Source: Xiphophorus maculatus (taxonomy: Eukaryota; Chordata; Actinopteri; Cyprinodontiformes; Poeciliidae). From it: 64,000 nucleotides of DNA. This document shows, one piece after another, positions 21,971-35,329 of this stretch. The number at the start of each line of letters is the position of its first letter. Position 1 is the stretch's first letter. Location: positions 10,753,463 to 10,817,462 of the forward strand of contig NC_036456.1 of NCBI RefSeq assembly GCF_002775205.1, in the 5' to 3' direction. The position numbers were made by a program, and so were the translations under genes. Under the pieces are notes generated by a model. The model was not told the origin of the DNA, made no database searches, and was given only the letters and a program-made list of their open reading frames with translations.

Positions 21971-24950
21971 ATGGATCCAATTGTGGAAGTAGTGGCTTTG
22001 ATTCTGGGGTTCGTCGGATGGGTGATGGTCGGGGTCGCGCTGCCGAATCGTTACTGGAAGGTGTCCACCGTGGACGGGAACGTCATCACCACCTCCACCA
22101 TCTACGAAAACCTGTGGATGTCCTGCGCCACGGATTCAACCGGGGTCCATAACTGCAGGGAGTTCCCATCGCTGCTTGCCTTGAATGGTAGGTTTAAAAA
22201 AAATCTACAACAAAAGATGTAACAAGAGACTTTATATATAAATATGTATTTATTCTACCAACTCAAAATACCAGAGACTTTACCTTGAAGAATCTATAAA
22301 AAAGATTTATATAATGAGATGTGGAGGTTAAATGATAAGAAGATTTTATAGGTTTGAGGAGACTATAAACTTTCCTCCACTGCCACAGATAAGGACTTTA
22401 ATTTACACATTTTTTCCTGGTTTATTCCTCCAGGTTATATCCAGGCCTCCCGTGCCCTGATGATTGCATCCATACTGTTGGGCACCTTCGGCCTTGTGGG
22501 GTCCCTGGTCGGAATCAAGTGTTCGAAAGCAGGGGGAGAAAACTATGTTCTCAAAGGGAGGATTGCAGGCACCGCCGGGGTTCTCTTCATCCTGCAAGGT
22601 AAGAAAACAGATTCAAGAACGTCCATCAGGGAAGCTTGCTGATAATTACGACTTGCTGATTCACTGCTCTATAGAAAGATAAAGAAACTTCTCTAAAGGG
22701 ACAATAAATCAGGATATGGTTTTATTGCACATTTAAATCATTCCTCCATAAAATTTTCACTGGGTTCCTTAAAGAACCGGGTTAAACGGACTGGCAGCTT
22801 TCTAGCATTTTTATTTCTATCAAAAGGTCTTTGCACCATGGTCTCGGTGTCGTGGTACGCCTTCAACATCACCCAGGACTTCTTTGACCCCTTCTATCCG
22901 GGAACCAAGTAAGATGCAGCAGTAAAGCTGCTTAAAGTTGCACAGCAGAGCTTTAAGTAAGACATCAGCTGACCGTTTGTCTCTACGCCTCAGGTATGAA
23001 ATAGGAGAAGGACTTTACATCGGCTGGTGCTCATCCGTGCTCGCCATTGCCGGAGGAGTCTGTCTCTCCTGCTCCTGCAAAGCAGGCACAAAGGAAAAAT
23101 AGTGAGTTCCCATCCATGTTGTGTTTAATACTCAAAGAGCTGAAAACAGGTGTCTGCCGAATGCAGTTACATTTTGACGAGACCAAGTTGTTGATTAACT
23201 GCAATTAATCAAAGTCCTTAATAAGCTGCACACTGGGAAGCATGGCTCGAATGGCTGTGAACTGGCTGAAACATTACAAATACTCCAAGAGTAAAAACAA
23301 AAATGAGATTCAATCAGAGCTACTGGAAACGCTGCAGACTGATTTGGTCTTGAGGTGGAAATACCAGGAAGAGGTCAGAGGTCAGCAACTTGTTCGGTCC
23401 AAAGAGCCATTTGTAACATTGATCCCACTAGAGCTGCAAATCCTCCTTGACCCTTAAGAAAAAGATAACTAATCTGGCTCTAAAAAAAAAAAAAAGCAAA
23501 TTTAAAAAAATGTGTTCACTGTTGAAAAAACACACTTTTTATACTAGAACAAGATTAAATAAATCACACAGATTTCATCTGAGTGACTTTAAAGGACTTG
23601 CCAAAAAACATTTCAACCATTAGTGCCATCTGTAATGGAAATCTTACACATCAATCAATCAATCAAATTTTATTTGTATAGCACATTTCAGCAGCAAGGC
23701 ATTTCAAAGTGCTTTACATCATATCAAACACAGAAACACAATGCAACATAGAATCAACAATCAAAACACAACATTAAGTCAAGTTCCATCAATAAATTTG
23801 TAATTGATTACGTTTCAAATACAAATACATATTATTGAATCAGACACATGGACTGATTAATTTAGCATTTATTGTAACCTCGTTATTTAAAAGAAGAGGG
23901 CTAATTTCTTTATAATTTTTGGTAAAGTTTGTCAGGTGGAAAAAGAGCCATAAGTAGCTCCAGACTCCTGGTTTAGGCGAAAAATAAAGATTCAAGCATT
24001 CACTTGGTTTTAAACTGTTCGACTTTAGCGCCATCTAGTGTTGCAATAAAAACAGAGTGACAACCAGCCTGTATGCATTGCATAAAATCAAGTGTTTACA
24101 AATACAGCAGCAAAAGAAATCCAAAAATATGTTATTGGTGTAACCTTAGAAGGCTCACTTTATCAGGATATTGTTATAAATACATTACAAAACTGAAATT
24201 TTGTCCTAACGTGTGAAAAATCAACCCTAGGAGGCAAAAACATTGTATTTTACGATGACAAAGTTTGTTTCCTTTTGAATCCAAATCAGTCAGTGCCAAT
24301 CAGGTTCTGCTATTGCAAAGTAATTAATGAAGTAATCATCAACAAAATAATTGAACAACATAAGTTTGAAAAATTGTATGTGAATGGAGAGAAGAGAAGT
24401 TTGACCATAATGCCCTTCACCATGTTTGCAGAAAACCAGACAGCACATCAGGTCAAAGCCTCATGCAAAGTATCAGGCACAGTGGTGGAAGAGTGATGAC
24501 ACGGGACATGATGCAATCTTAGAGTCACTCATGAAATTCACTGTATACCAAACCATATTTAGAGCTAAATATGAGGCAATCCAAAGTTTGGCATTTTGGA
24601 TTTCTTTCTGGTAAATTAACAATAAATGTGTTTATGTTTGAGTTCACATTTACCTTTACTTTAAGACCCAGAGAAGACCAACTCTTTTACTAGTTGATGC
24701 ATCAACATATAATATAAAAACTGAGAGTGAACCTTTTGACATGACTGTCTCTGATATCAAAAGAGAGAACCAGTGTGTAAATCTATTTGTCTTACAGTGC
24801 GTTACTCTCAACTATCAACTGTGTTTTGTTGTTTTTTGTTTTGTTTTTTGCAGCCCCTTGCGTTATCATGACAGAGGAATAGTGTACTCTGGAGCTGCAC
24901 CAAGCAGAAGCGCCGCAGCCAGCACTTATGAACGAAACGCTTACGTCTGA
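21971..24950 (+). CDS. cldn15: Claudin-15-like tight junction protein, copy B (5 exons)
   Basis: Exons 21971-22187, 22434-22598, 22827-22908, 22994-23101 and 24854-24950 join to 222 codons with the same architecture as copy A. This copy keeps the canonical claudin-15 loop: [21 protein letters not shown] at 47-49, C52/C62, and pore-lining E46, D55 and E64. It ends in YERNAYV for PDZ binding to ZO proteins. I count 23 amino-acid differences from copy A, 13 of them in exon 1. Relative to A it lacks two acidic residues (V34 for D, N61 for D) and gains R27. Its promoter lacks the transposon seen in A. It probably represents the ancestral function, a paracellular cation pore in epithelia such as gut. 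Confidence 0.93.
23651..23826 (-). mobile_element. Retroelement tail repeat inside claudin B intron 4
   Basis: Starts with four TCAA units then TTTTATTTGTATAGCACATT, matching 14738-14920. Copy A continues across the site without it (CTTACACATATTATTGAATC, near 5394). Short repeats of TACACA/TACATA at the borders may be the target duplication. The simple-repeat tail places the 3' end at the left, so the element is on the - strand. Confidence 0.75.
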
Positions 24951-25459
24951 GCAGGATGGCATTTTTCTGACATCTTCTCACTTTTTATTCTTGTACATAA
25001 ATCGTTCATTTTTGGGGTTTTTTTACTCTTTCTGCTGGCCTTGTTGTCCATGGCTGTGAACTTGCACCATTTGCTTACTGTTGGCAGTAACTGTAATGTA
25101 TAGAATCACAATTTCTGATGAATTTCCTGTATAAATCATTACTAAGGCCGATGATATAAACACTGTACAGAGCTGTTTTGCTTTTCTCTCTGCCACAACA
25201 CAGACTCAGTCATTTTACCATTTCTGTTTGTATTTCACTGATGAAATCAACATGTGGGCATTTACCAAAACAATAAATCATGCTTTGATCTTCATAAACA
25301 AGGACAGATATTTATGCGGTCAAAATAGAGATGTTTCAGGTTTAATTTGTGTTGTTTTGTACAGTTTTGTAATGTGCCGTAAGGAGAGGATGGAGAACAA
25401 TTGTTTTGCTTCAATTGTGTTGTTGTTTTTTTTTACTATTGAAGACAATAAAATATGTG
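24951..25459 (+). other. Claudin B 3' UTR with polyadenylation signals
   Basis: Collinear with 6526-7034. AATAAA at 25447-25452. Confidence 0.6.
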
Positions 25460-26009
25460 TATAAGTGAAAACTGGAGTTTGACTTGATATTTTTGTAATC
25501 ACAAAATGTTGTGATTCTAATGCTTTTTTAATAAAAATATTTTCCCGTATATTTCCCATTATTGGGATCTATCCTTACTGCCAAATGTACCAATTCCCGC
25601 TTTGATTAAAGCTCACCTGACCTCATTCTCAGAGAATTTATGGAGTATTGTTAAGAGAATGAAGTGAAATACCAAAACCAACGGCCTCCTCGGCAGAATC
25701 ACAGAACCACACTGCATTCATTCAGCATTTATGTAAAAGAAGCTCTAACCAAGTATTAGTACTTACACACACTTTTTTAGTAGATGGGTGTTTCTGTATT
25801 AAAAATCCTTTGTTGGCTGGGTTTTGAAATACTGAGATAAGTTAACTTTATTTAAATGTATTCAAATGGACCTGTAAAGAAACTGGATATTGGGAAAGAG
25901 TCATTTTTCCCATCACTATCAGGCAGACCTTAAGTTTTTTTAGGGCGACAGCTCCTCTAGCAGTGGCTTGAGACATACTAGGAGTGCCACCAGTGTTAAA
26001 ATAGGCTGT
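25460..26009. other. Intergenic DNA between claudin B and dnajc3
   Basis: Unique, non-coding. Nothing was recognised before the dnajc3 promoter. Confidence 0.5.
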
Positions 26010-26028
26010 CCAATCAGAGCAGCCCACG
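26010..26028 (+). promoter_or_regulatory. ER stress response element (ERSE) of dnajc3
   Basis: CCAAT (26010-26014), nine bases, then CCACG (26024-26028): an exact match to the ERSE-I consensus CCAAT-N9-CCACG bound by NF-Y with ATF6/XBP1. It lies about 420 bases upstream of the dnajc3 ATG. A second CCAAT box (ACCAATCAGA, about 26060) follows without a CCACG partner. Confidence 0.85.
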
Positions 26029-26444
26029 TCTACAGACGAACCCGGATAGAAGCCATGTGGACCAATCAGAATAATGTGGGCCAGAAAGGGAAAGCGAAGC
26101 CGAGAGCAGACTGAAAGGTATCGCTTACAAACTACACAGAGTGTCAGTGGTTTGATTTCACCATCCTCTGGTTAGAAGGAGCTTATTTGCTTCCAAGTAA
26201 AGTCTTCTGGTTGTCTGTTGGAGCTGCTGTCAAACATCTGTTTCGGGCTCAGGAACCTTTCAGTGGCTCCCCTCTGTTCCGCCCGGAGGACTGTGGGGAC
26301 GGGACCGTAAATACACCTTAGGAACAGTTCCTAGGTCTGTCAGAACGGGCTCAGTCGTTCTCAATGAGCCAGAGGAGCAGCTTGAGCCCAAGCTGAGCCG
26401 TGAAGTCCGTCTGTTCCGGGGTCCCGGTGTCAGCAGACCCAGAC

Positions 26445-29400
26445 ATGGAGTGGTGTTGGCGGACAGGAGGAGCCAGCGGGCTGCTATGCTCCCTGTCTCT
26501 GCTCTGTGTCCTATTGGACATCCAGCTGGACGGTAAGACCGCTATTAGAGCTACAAACAAGTGGATTACTAATAAAAAAACACACTGACAGATACAATGA
26601 CAGTAGGTTTAGGTAGGTTGCAGTCTTATTGTCACATGACAAAGTCATGTCTCCAAAGTTTACGTCTCTTCCACAGAGGGACGTTTTGTCCTGACGCTGG
26701 AAGACCCCTCCCAATGTTCAGTAGCTTTTAAAAATAATTTACCACCTGACAGTTATATTTTATTGCATTAGATGAAACTTTAGCAGCTCATGTTGTGACA
26801 GAGACTCTTTGTCCAGCGGCCGCAAACGCAACATAGCCTTAAAACGAAACCAAACGTCTGAAAAATACAAGGAAATGAAAACCTAACTAATTTATAACAA
26901 GATTTGGGCTAAGCAGAACTTCCAAAAAAGAAAAAAAAATAGATTTGTAGAATATGTTTTGTTGCATAAGCTGATCTAATAATGTATTTCAAAACCACTG
27001 TTTCTACCAAAGAACCTGCAGTTCATTATTATGTCTCTTTTGATTCCTTCACTCATTATTTAACAAAAACAACTGGAATTAGTCAGAATCTGTAAAATAA
27101 AAACTTTTTTTTTATTTAAATTGAGAAAACATCAGTTTGTCTTGATAAAGATATTTTCACAAATTCCCTAAATATTTTGGCAATTGTGTAAGATAAAAAA
27201 GAAACTATTTAAAGGTGTTCCATAGTGTTCCACTGATATCAAAATATACCAAGATTTTTTTTAAAAAGTTACAATTTGAAAATCGCATTAATTTTCCAGC
27301 ATACTGTTCCTATAGTTCAAAATTTTCCTTGATGAGATAATAGAGAAAGTGCCTTCGTCGTTAGTAACCAGACTGTGTAGCGCTGCACACTGCCGGTCAG
27401 CTGGTGCAAACAAGGCTACTGCATGTTTTTCTAACTTACAAGTAAGACGCATTTGGATGTTGGATAATAAATCTGGTCATAAAAGTTATGGTTTGGAAAC
27501 TAAAAAAGCACCATCGATTGCTCTTATTGAGCAAACGCTTTAAATTTAATAGGCGTTGGTAAGATACTTTTGTTTAAGTCTGTGTGAAAATAATCAAGTT
27601 ATTTTTACTGTAAGAATTGATGGGTTGTATAATTTTAGAAATATATGTTTTGTTTCTGTTTTCAAATACAAGCGGTCAGATCAATAGATTTTTTTTGTAT
27701 TAAAATGTGCAAATACTGTGCAATTTTTTCTATCTATTTGGCTAGAAAGTTTAAATTTTCAGCTTCAGTTAAGCTATTTGCACTTGGACTTGAAGCCGTG
27801 TTGGCTCAACAGGTGCCACTCAGTCGCTTAGTCATCAGAGAAGTGTGAGAACAGGTGAAAATCCTCTAAACCGACAACACAAGCTGCCTTCATCTGACTG
27901 GCTGTTGTTCCAAGCGGGATTATAAGCTCCGTTTTGTGTTACAGGTGTCCTGGGCGCGACTCACGCCGAGATCGAGCACCACTTGGAGATGGGTCGCAAA
28001 CTTCTGGCGGCCGGTCAGCTCGCTGAAGCCTTGTCCCACTACCACTCAGCCGTGGGTAAGATTATCCTAACACTTTCATCGCTGCGTCTGCTCTGTTTTG
28101 ACCTGGTTTTCTAATACTTACTAGGTACAAAATTACCCGTACAGACTTTTTTTTTTTTTTTGTGGTTTGAATCTAGCATGACTTTCAAGTCTCACATTTG
28201 ACCCTGCTGTAAGTTAGTTCCCATGATGTTTTCCCAGAGGGAGACTCTGAGAACTACCTGACCTACTATAAGAGGGCTGCTGTGTTCCTGGCCATGGGAA
28301 GATCTAAGTCCGCTCTGCCCGATCTGACCCGGGCCATCCAGCTGAAGCCTGACTTCCTGCCAGTAAGTCATTAAAGGACCTCAACGAAGCTTTTTGAAAT
28401 GCCGTTACACTGTTCTTTCTCACACCATCTCACTTCTGCTTCAGGCCCGGTTGCAGCGAGGAAACATCCTGCTGAAGCAGGGCAACACTCAGGAGGCCAG
28501 GGAGGACTTTAGAATGGTGGTATGTTTAATATTTATGCTGCTATTTGGTTCATTTTTTAAAGTGGAAACACTTTTTTTTACACTTATTTTATTTAACCAC
28601 CTTTTAAGAAAAACACTTAATTTTAAGGGTGGAAAAAAACAACATTTACTTAATCCGGAGGAATGCTCAAGCTTAGGTTTGAGCATTATACCTTTCAGTT
28701 TTAGGGTTTTAATGCTTCTGACCAAGAATCTAGAAATAAATGGAACAGTCGTACATTTTTTGGTGCCGTGAATTAGCGAAAATGTTGCACCTTTTTTATA
28801 CTTTTCTGCGATTTAAATTGCAATTAATCTATTGTGGATTCCGCAAATGACTGGCCATTACTTTGAACAATATTCTCACTAGGACTGAAACGATTAACCA
28901 GATTAATCACGATTAATCAATTATAGAAATAATCATAAGCTAATTTGGTAATCGATTAAACGCTAACTGGAGTAAACAGACTCCACTTGCTGAAACGACA
29001 CACTCGGATGGAATTTAAACCGTTTCTTTTTTCATACCGATTCATGGTCAGAATATTTGATTCACTAAAATAATCATCTGTTACCTCCCTACTTCTCTCA
29101 AATGTTGGCAAAACATTCCCCGTGTACATCAAATGTAGCTTAGCTAAGCTGATATCCAGGTTAAATTTGATATTTTCAGTTCTTGTTTGTACTGAAACAC
29201 AACATATTAAATAGGACACTGTGGGAAATACTTTTATCAAAGGAAAATGGAATCCCATTGTTTTTTTTTTTGTTTTTTTTTTCCCAGCTGCAGCGCTCTG
29301 CAGACCACAAAGAAGCCCAGGAGCAGCTGATGAAAACGAGAGATCTGGAGATCTTCCAGGAAGAAGCCCAAACTGCTTACCACCAGGGCGACTACAGCGG

Positions 29401-32400
29401 CACCATCAACGCGTTGGAGAGGGTCATAGAGGTACGATGGACTGCATCATTTGTCGAACTTTATTGTATGTTGCCGCCAATTCACGGCAGAGGAAGTCCA
29501 CAAAGTTACAGGCAGCAGTAGTTCCATCAACATGTTCATCTTTGGAAGAAAAATAAATAGGATTTGAAGTCCTTCAAGTGTTGGGTTTCTTGTTGTTTTT
29601 GTCAAAATTGCTAATGTCCGTTCCTGTCTCAGATCTCTCCCTGGGATCCGGAGTCGAGGGAGCTTCGTGCAGATTGTTACTTGCGAATGGGGGATCCTCA
29701 GAAAGCCATCCAGGATCTCACGCCCGCAGCCCGGCTACGCAACGACAACCGCGCAGCCTTCCTGAAGCTCAGCAGGCTGCTGTATAACCTGGGAGAGCAT
29801 CACGACTCCCTCAAGTGAGCGCCGCGCCGTCTGCCGTGCAAACGGAGCGGTTTCCTTTTTTGAGCCTCTGATAATTTGTTTGGCCTTCCTGTTCCTTCAC
29901 TCCCATCTGTCGCTTTGTTTCTCTCCAGCCACATTAGGGAATGTCTGAAGCTCGACCAGGATGACAAGGAGTGTTTCAGCCACTACAAGCAGGTGAAGAA
30001 GCTCAGCAAGCAGCTGGATTCTGCAGAGGAGCTGATCCAGGGGGAAAGGTCAGTGACCTTCATGATTCCTTTAAAACGTTTGTGAAACATTATCAACCCT
30101 TTATGGAATATTTAAAAGCTGAAGATCCACACTTTATTAGAGATTTTCATCTGAGATTTCATTCCAGGTTTCACTCATTCTTTAAAAGTCTGAAATTTGT
30201 TCTTAATGTTTTAAAGAACTGGATAGAAGTAAAATTGAGTTTGGACATTTTTTTTTCCTTCTTCCATTTCCCCAAAGAAGAAAAATCTAACTAATAATAC
30301 TGATTAATCAATATTATTCAGACAGGTTAAGGAAACAACTGAACTAATATCGGCTCACGTTCTCCATCTTCTCCACAATCAGGTTTCAAGAAGCAATTGA
30401 GAAATATGAATCGGTGATGAAGACGGAGCCGAACGTCGAGTTCTACACCAACCTGGCAAAAGAGAGGATCTGCTTCTGTCTTGTTAAGGTGAGAAAGAAA
30501 ACGCCTCTGCGAATTTAGGATTAAATAACTTAAGAGACGGCCAGTTTTATCTTGGTTTTGTCTCAATTTATTGTCGGTGTCGTAGCTCCAGCTAGCGACC
30601 AAAGCCATAGACGTCTGCTCAGAGGCCCACCAGAGAGACCCTCGAAATGCCAACATCCTCAAAGACCGAGCCGAGGCCTACATCCTCAACCAGGACTACG
30701 AGAAAGGTAAATAAGATGACGGCACTGCTGCAGTGGGATAATTAATTTGGCTTGATCCACTGTCTAAAAGAAGCCTGAGGAACATCTGGTTCCAGTCATA
30801 CAGCGGCCATTAGCGCGAATGTTCATGTGCAACAAAAGAACGCCAGTGAATTTCTAGCAAGAATTTGAGTTTCACACAAGCTCAAATAAATACAGACACC
30901 CCACTAATGTTTGGATAAATGTTGCTTTTTCAACTCAACAGTGATGGCAAACACATTAAAACCAGAATAGATTAAGCAAATTACCATTAGGCTTGTGGAA
31001 TGGATGGAAACTCTAACCTGATTTTGCTTTTGAAATTGACTGAAATTGACGGTTGGTTCAATAACCCACCCAGGAAAAAAAAAAAAAAAAGTCAGCAAAA
31101 CACCAAATTAATGAGACCCTGATGTAAAGTTGTGACAAACACGATAACTGGGGAAAATATTTCAATTACTGAACGCCGTCGCTGCTGTAAACAGGGTCTT
31201 ATGAGAGTTGGGTAGAGATCTGATCACACAACCACGTTATAAACACACACTAATAAAAATAAACACAAATGTCTTCTTTGATGATTGTTTCTTTGCCTAA
31301 CTCATCTTCATTCAAGCAGGATAATTTCTGCTGATTCTGTTATTGGTGTAAAACTGCAGCTTTATTTATTGAACCCACTTTTTTTGTTTTTTTACCTCAG
31401 ATTTATCTTTTTTCGTATTTTTTATTTCAGCTGTTGAAGACTACCAGGAGGCGCGGGAGTTCGACGGCGACAACAACGCCATCAGAGAGGGTTTCGAACG
31501 AGCGCAGAAGCTGCTCAAAGTCTCCCGTAAAAGGGATTACTACAAGATCCTGGGAGTTGGCAGGTGATGCTTCCATCTGGATCCATTCTGCAGTTTTATC
31601 CAGCTCTTTTTTTTTTTTTTGGAATCGCAATTGACTGTACAACTCTTTTAATAAAAACAAACCATCTGTGCTTCCTGTCCTCAGGAACGCTAATAAGCAG
31701 GAGATCATCAAGGCGTACAGGAAGTTGGCGCAGCAGTGGCACCCTGACAACTTCCAGTCCAAAGCCGACAAGAAAGAAGCGGAGAAGAAGTTTATCGATA
31801 TCGCCTCGGCTAAAGAAGTCCTTACCGACCCAGGTCAGGAGCCCATTTTACACACGCAACACTTGTGTGTGTGTGTGTGTGTTTGTGGTAGGAACAGGAA
31901 GCAGCTTGCAATAGGGAGGGAAAAACAGAAACAATCGAGCTAATCCGGTTTCCTTCAAATACTGTACACAGCTTTGTGAAGCAACAATTCATTTTGTTGT
32001 TAATTACATAGCAACAAAATACAAAGGAGGCCGACGACTGAAATCCACAGTGAGGATGTCTCACTGCTGGTTTAATGTCGGTATGAATCCAGCCGCTCTG
32101 TGAAGATCTTCTCTAACAAACCTCTGAGGCCTTCAGAGAACAGCTGGGTTTATACTGAGGTGAATTGACAGCATCAGGCCCAGTTGAGAAGATGTAGAGC
32201 GATTTTAAAACGATCCTCTTCGTCCACGTTCACTGAACTTCCATCTGTTTTGCAAAGAAAAACAGGCAAAAACTTCGATCTCCACATATGCAAATCTAGT
32301 AGGCAAAAGAAAACAAGTGTCAACTCGAGGTCGGGCAGTACGGCTTAAAAATAAATTCTCAGATTCCCTATTTCTGATTTTAATAGATTTTTCTTCTTTT

Positions 32401-33264
32401 TTTAAGCCTTTCTTTTTTTATAGCTGAAATTCCAGTTGACAGAAAACATTTTTAATAAATTGCCTTCTGTGATTTTACAACGGCGTATTGGGTCCAAACG
32501 ACAAGAAGTTTTGTTTAATTATAAGAATATAGTCATAACACTATTAGAGTGAAGATGCAGTTTTACCAGAAGAAAGCTCTTAAAATAAAAAAGTTACTTT
32601 AATGAGGAAAAAAAGCTTGGATAATTTTTTTTATTTACATTTTTTGTGTTGGAGAATGAAATTAAAACTTCATTCTCCTCATTGTACGACTTTAATCTGG
32701 TAATACTAAGACTTTATTTTCATTTTTATTTCAACTGTATCCCTGCAACATCGACTATTTTTGCAAAAATTAAAAACGTAGCCTGACCCTTATAAATAAA
32801 CAAAGCTGTAACACACACACATCAAACAAGATGGTGGACCTTTGACCTGTTGACATCACTCTAAACTATGGGAATCCAAGGAGAGCTTTGGTGGGGGAGG
32901 AATCCCAAAATTATCCAAAAATTAAATCTTCAAAAGCCAAAATGTCATTAATCAACAAAATTGATTTCTTGCGCAAACCTAAGTCAAGGTGAAAATAGAG
33001 CATGCCACACTTTTCAGATTATTTTTGGGGGTAGGGGGGGAATTAAAAGTCTAGTTTATTTTTCTACTTCCAACTCCTTCTCAGGACTCTTCCTAACTTC
33101 ATTCCGATGTCTTTCCAGAAATGAGGCAGAAGTTCGACGCAGGCGAGGATCCCCTGGACCCGGAGACCCAGCAGGGCGGCGGAGGCGGACAGAGGGCCTG
33201 GCCGTTCCACTTTAACCCCTTCGAGTCCGGCGGCAACTTCCACTTCAAGTTTGAGTACAACTAG
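26445..33264 (+). CDS. dnajc3: DnaJ homolog subfamily C member 3 / p58IPK (12 exons)
   Basis: Exons 26445-26532, 27945-28055, 28238-28362, 28445-28519, 29288-29431, 29633-29814, 29929-30048, 30383-30488, 30586-30706, 31431-31563, 31685-31833 and 33119-33264 join in frame to 499 residues (human about 504, also 12 exons). The product is an ER-lumen co-chaperone that binds misfolded proteins and hands them to BiP; it is also reported to inhibit PERK and PKR. An N-terminal hydrophobic signal (SGLLCSLSLLCVLL) is followed by nine-TPR-type repeats (about residues 35-370), then a J domain (about 390-455) with HPD at 421-423, then a G-rich stretch and the terminus FHFKFEYN. There is no KDEL, as usual. 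An ERSE upstream agrees with induction by the unfolded-protein response. It looks intact. Confidence 0.96.
28879..28965. mobile_element. AATCGATTA-type repeat (hAT-like MITE piece) in dnajc3 intron 4
   Basis: Reads GACTGAAACGATTAACCAGA and onward with GTAATCGATTAAACGCTAAC, a repeat common in fish genomes. Related copies occur in chd3 introns (53750, 56208, 60165). Family assignment is tentative. Confidence 0.45.
32095..32175. mobile_element. Tc1-like transposon end remnant in dnajc3 intron 11
   Basis: Contains TCTAACAAACCTCTGAGGCC and GAACAGCTGGGTTTATACTG, recognisable as part of a vertebrate Tc1-like element near its end. It is truncated and decayed. Confidence 0.55.
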
Positions 33265-34862
33265 AGAGCAGGACTCGACTCTGGACGTGTGTCGGCTCTT
33301 TCACTGGATTTGTACATCAGCCTGGACGCTGTTTATTCAGAGACATAAACTTGTGTTGTTTTTCAGAAAGGAACCACAAGAGAACTTAACTGTGGTAAAA
33401 GGTGGTTGAAGAAAGTGAAGGCTTTTTTTTAAAACCTCAAATCTTTTCTTTTTTAAGAAACTGAAAGGTGCTGGATGCAAGCTGTGGATGTTTCTGCTCC
33501 CCTCTCTTTCTTTGTGCCTATCTTTGAACCGTGTGGTGGCGGAGGACGAACGTCAACGTGCCGCTTTTTATTCTTGCTCGCAGTATTCTTCAAAGGAATC
33601 CCAGCTTTACTAACTCCAGCCAACAATCTTGACTGCAGCAGCATCTCTACACCCGAGAATCAAGACGTTTCTCTAGTTTCTGAAATCAACAGCTTTCCGT
33701 TGAGCTCTTGGATAAACGGTGAAACACACTGGAATCCTGTGGATCTTCTACCAGTGTGTTTTTGATTTAAACTGAAATTGGTTTCGAAAGCTTATTTAGT
33801 GGAAAATTAAGTGTATATACAGTACAGACCAAAAGTTTGGACACACCTTTCTAATTCAATGGGTTTTCTTTATTTTCATGACTATTTATAAGGCAAGAAA
33901 TCCCACTTATTAACCTGACAGGGCACAGCTATGAAGTGAAAACCATTTCAGGTGACGACCTCTTGAAGCTCATCAAGAAAATGCAGAGTGTGTGCAAAGC
34001 AGTAATCACAGCAAAAGGTTGATACTTTGAAGAAACTAGAATATAAGGGGTATTTTCAGTTGTTTTACACTTTTTTGTTTAGTGCATATTTCCACATGTG
34101 TTATTCATAGTTTTGATGCCTTCAGTGTGAATCTACAATGTCAATAGTCATGAAAATAAAGGAAAGTCATTGAATAAAAGGTGTGTCCAAACTTTTGGTC
34201 TGTACTGTATACAGCAGCAACAATAAGGAATGAAAGCAGTAGCTGACTGAATCTGGTGTTTCTCTTTGCCTTTCTTCCTTTTTTGGAGATTTTACGCTTT
34301 TTATTTGAGGGGAAAATAACACTCCACAGCCTCTCCTCTCCTGAAATGTTACTGTTTTTTTTAAGCCTTTCATAGAGAATGCATCTTCAGTGACTAAGAG
34401 CCTCATTTATAAATAGCAACTGTTCAGCTGAAGCTTGAATTTCAGTATCTTAACGAGAATATTTGGATAATATTTATCTAAAACATACAACTAAATTGTT
34501 GCAGGATTTGTTTATATTTAAGGCTCTGGTGTTGCAGCCACGAAAGACGTACTTAGTAGTTTTGCCTTTTTTTTTTTTTTTGTTTGTTTTTGCACAAACT
34601 TAAGTTATTTTCTTACCGACATCTTGAAGACAGAGTGACTGTAACTGCTTATTTTGTGAACCAAAATGTGACGGAGCTCTTTGCATTTAAAGATAAGAAG
34701 GAGCTGTTTTATTTTTACGGTTTCTGGTTGTGGCATAACTTTTTCTTCCTGCTGCCAAATTGACTCGGTGGACATGCTGACGTGTATTAAAGGATGAAAA
34801 CCATCCAGACTGGACTCATTATTCCTCCTGCTTTGGGTAGAATTTAGATATCTGGCAAATAA
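33265..34862 (+). other. dnajc3 3' UTR region
   Basis: Non-coding sequence following the stop; it carries the second MITE (33820-34207). Candidate polyadenylation signals are ATTAAA near 34787 and AATAAA near 34858. Confidence 0.5.
33820..34207. mobile_element. Tc1/mariner-type MITE, copy 2
   Basis: 388 bp with terminal inverted repeats CAGTACAGACCAAAAGTTTG / complement (about 27 bp almost perfect), flanked by TA. It is highly similar to 1491-1873, and its right end is better preserved than in that copy. It lies in the probable 3' UTR of dnajc3. Confidence 0.88.
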
Positions 34863-35329
34863 ATTTTACTCAACCAGTGATTCGCAGATAAACTCAATTT
34901 TAGAGCAGTTTTCAGATTGTACAGTAAAAGTTTGAGCATTATATGTAATCTTTTTTTTTGTTGCAACTTTCTGCAGAGCTTCTAAATTTTTGCACTTCAC
35001 AAACTGCAGCATTTAGGATCAAAAACAAAAGATCTAATAGATGAATTTATTTTAAAAACACTAACAACATACATAAACTTGAATCCATATATTTGCACGA
35101 AACATGTCAGAAACGCATTCACCCCGCTTGCTGCTGAAGGGTTTCGTTCATTCTCAGGGGAAATGGATAAATCCAGAGTTCTGGCACGGAGGTTCTGTTT
35201 CAGCCACAAAAACAGTTAAAACTCCTCCAAGAACAGTTCGATCTTTTCTTTTCCAGACACAGGCCTCGACAGGAAACAGTCACATGAATGTCGAGTTAAA
35301 AATAAACAAGCGCAATGGACAGCTCTTCG
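34863..35329 (-). other. Convergent 3' region, dnajc3 / naa38
   Basis: Non-coding interval between the two convergent genes. On the - strand AATAAA at 35046-35051 is a likely naa38 polyadenylation signal. Confidence 0.5.

Larger units (their letters stand above)
18444..25459 (+). repeat. Segmental duplication, copy B (carries claudin gene B)
   Basis: Second copy of the 1-7034 unit in the same orientation, about 18.4 kb downstream, with cda and fis1 lying between the copies. Copy-specific content in B is a tRNA-derived SINE (19734-19920), an (AT)n tract (about 20124-20171), a 37-bp triple repeat (20364-20478), about 500 bp of extra upstream sequence (about 21147-21660) and a retroelement tail (23651-23826). 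The collinear match stops at 25459; copy B then runs on into unique DNA, whereas copy A is interrupted by a LINE. Confidence 0.93.
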
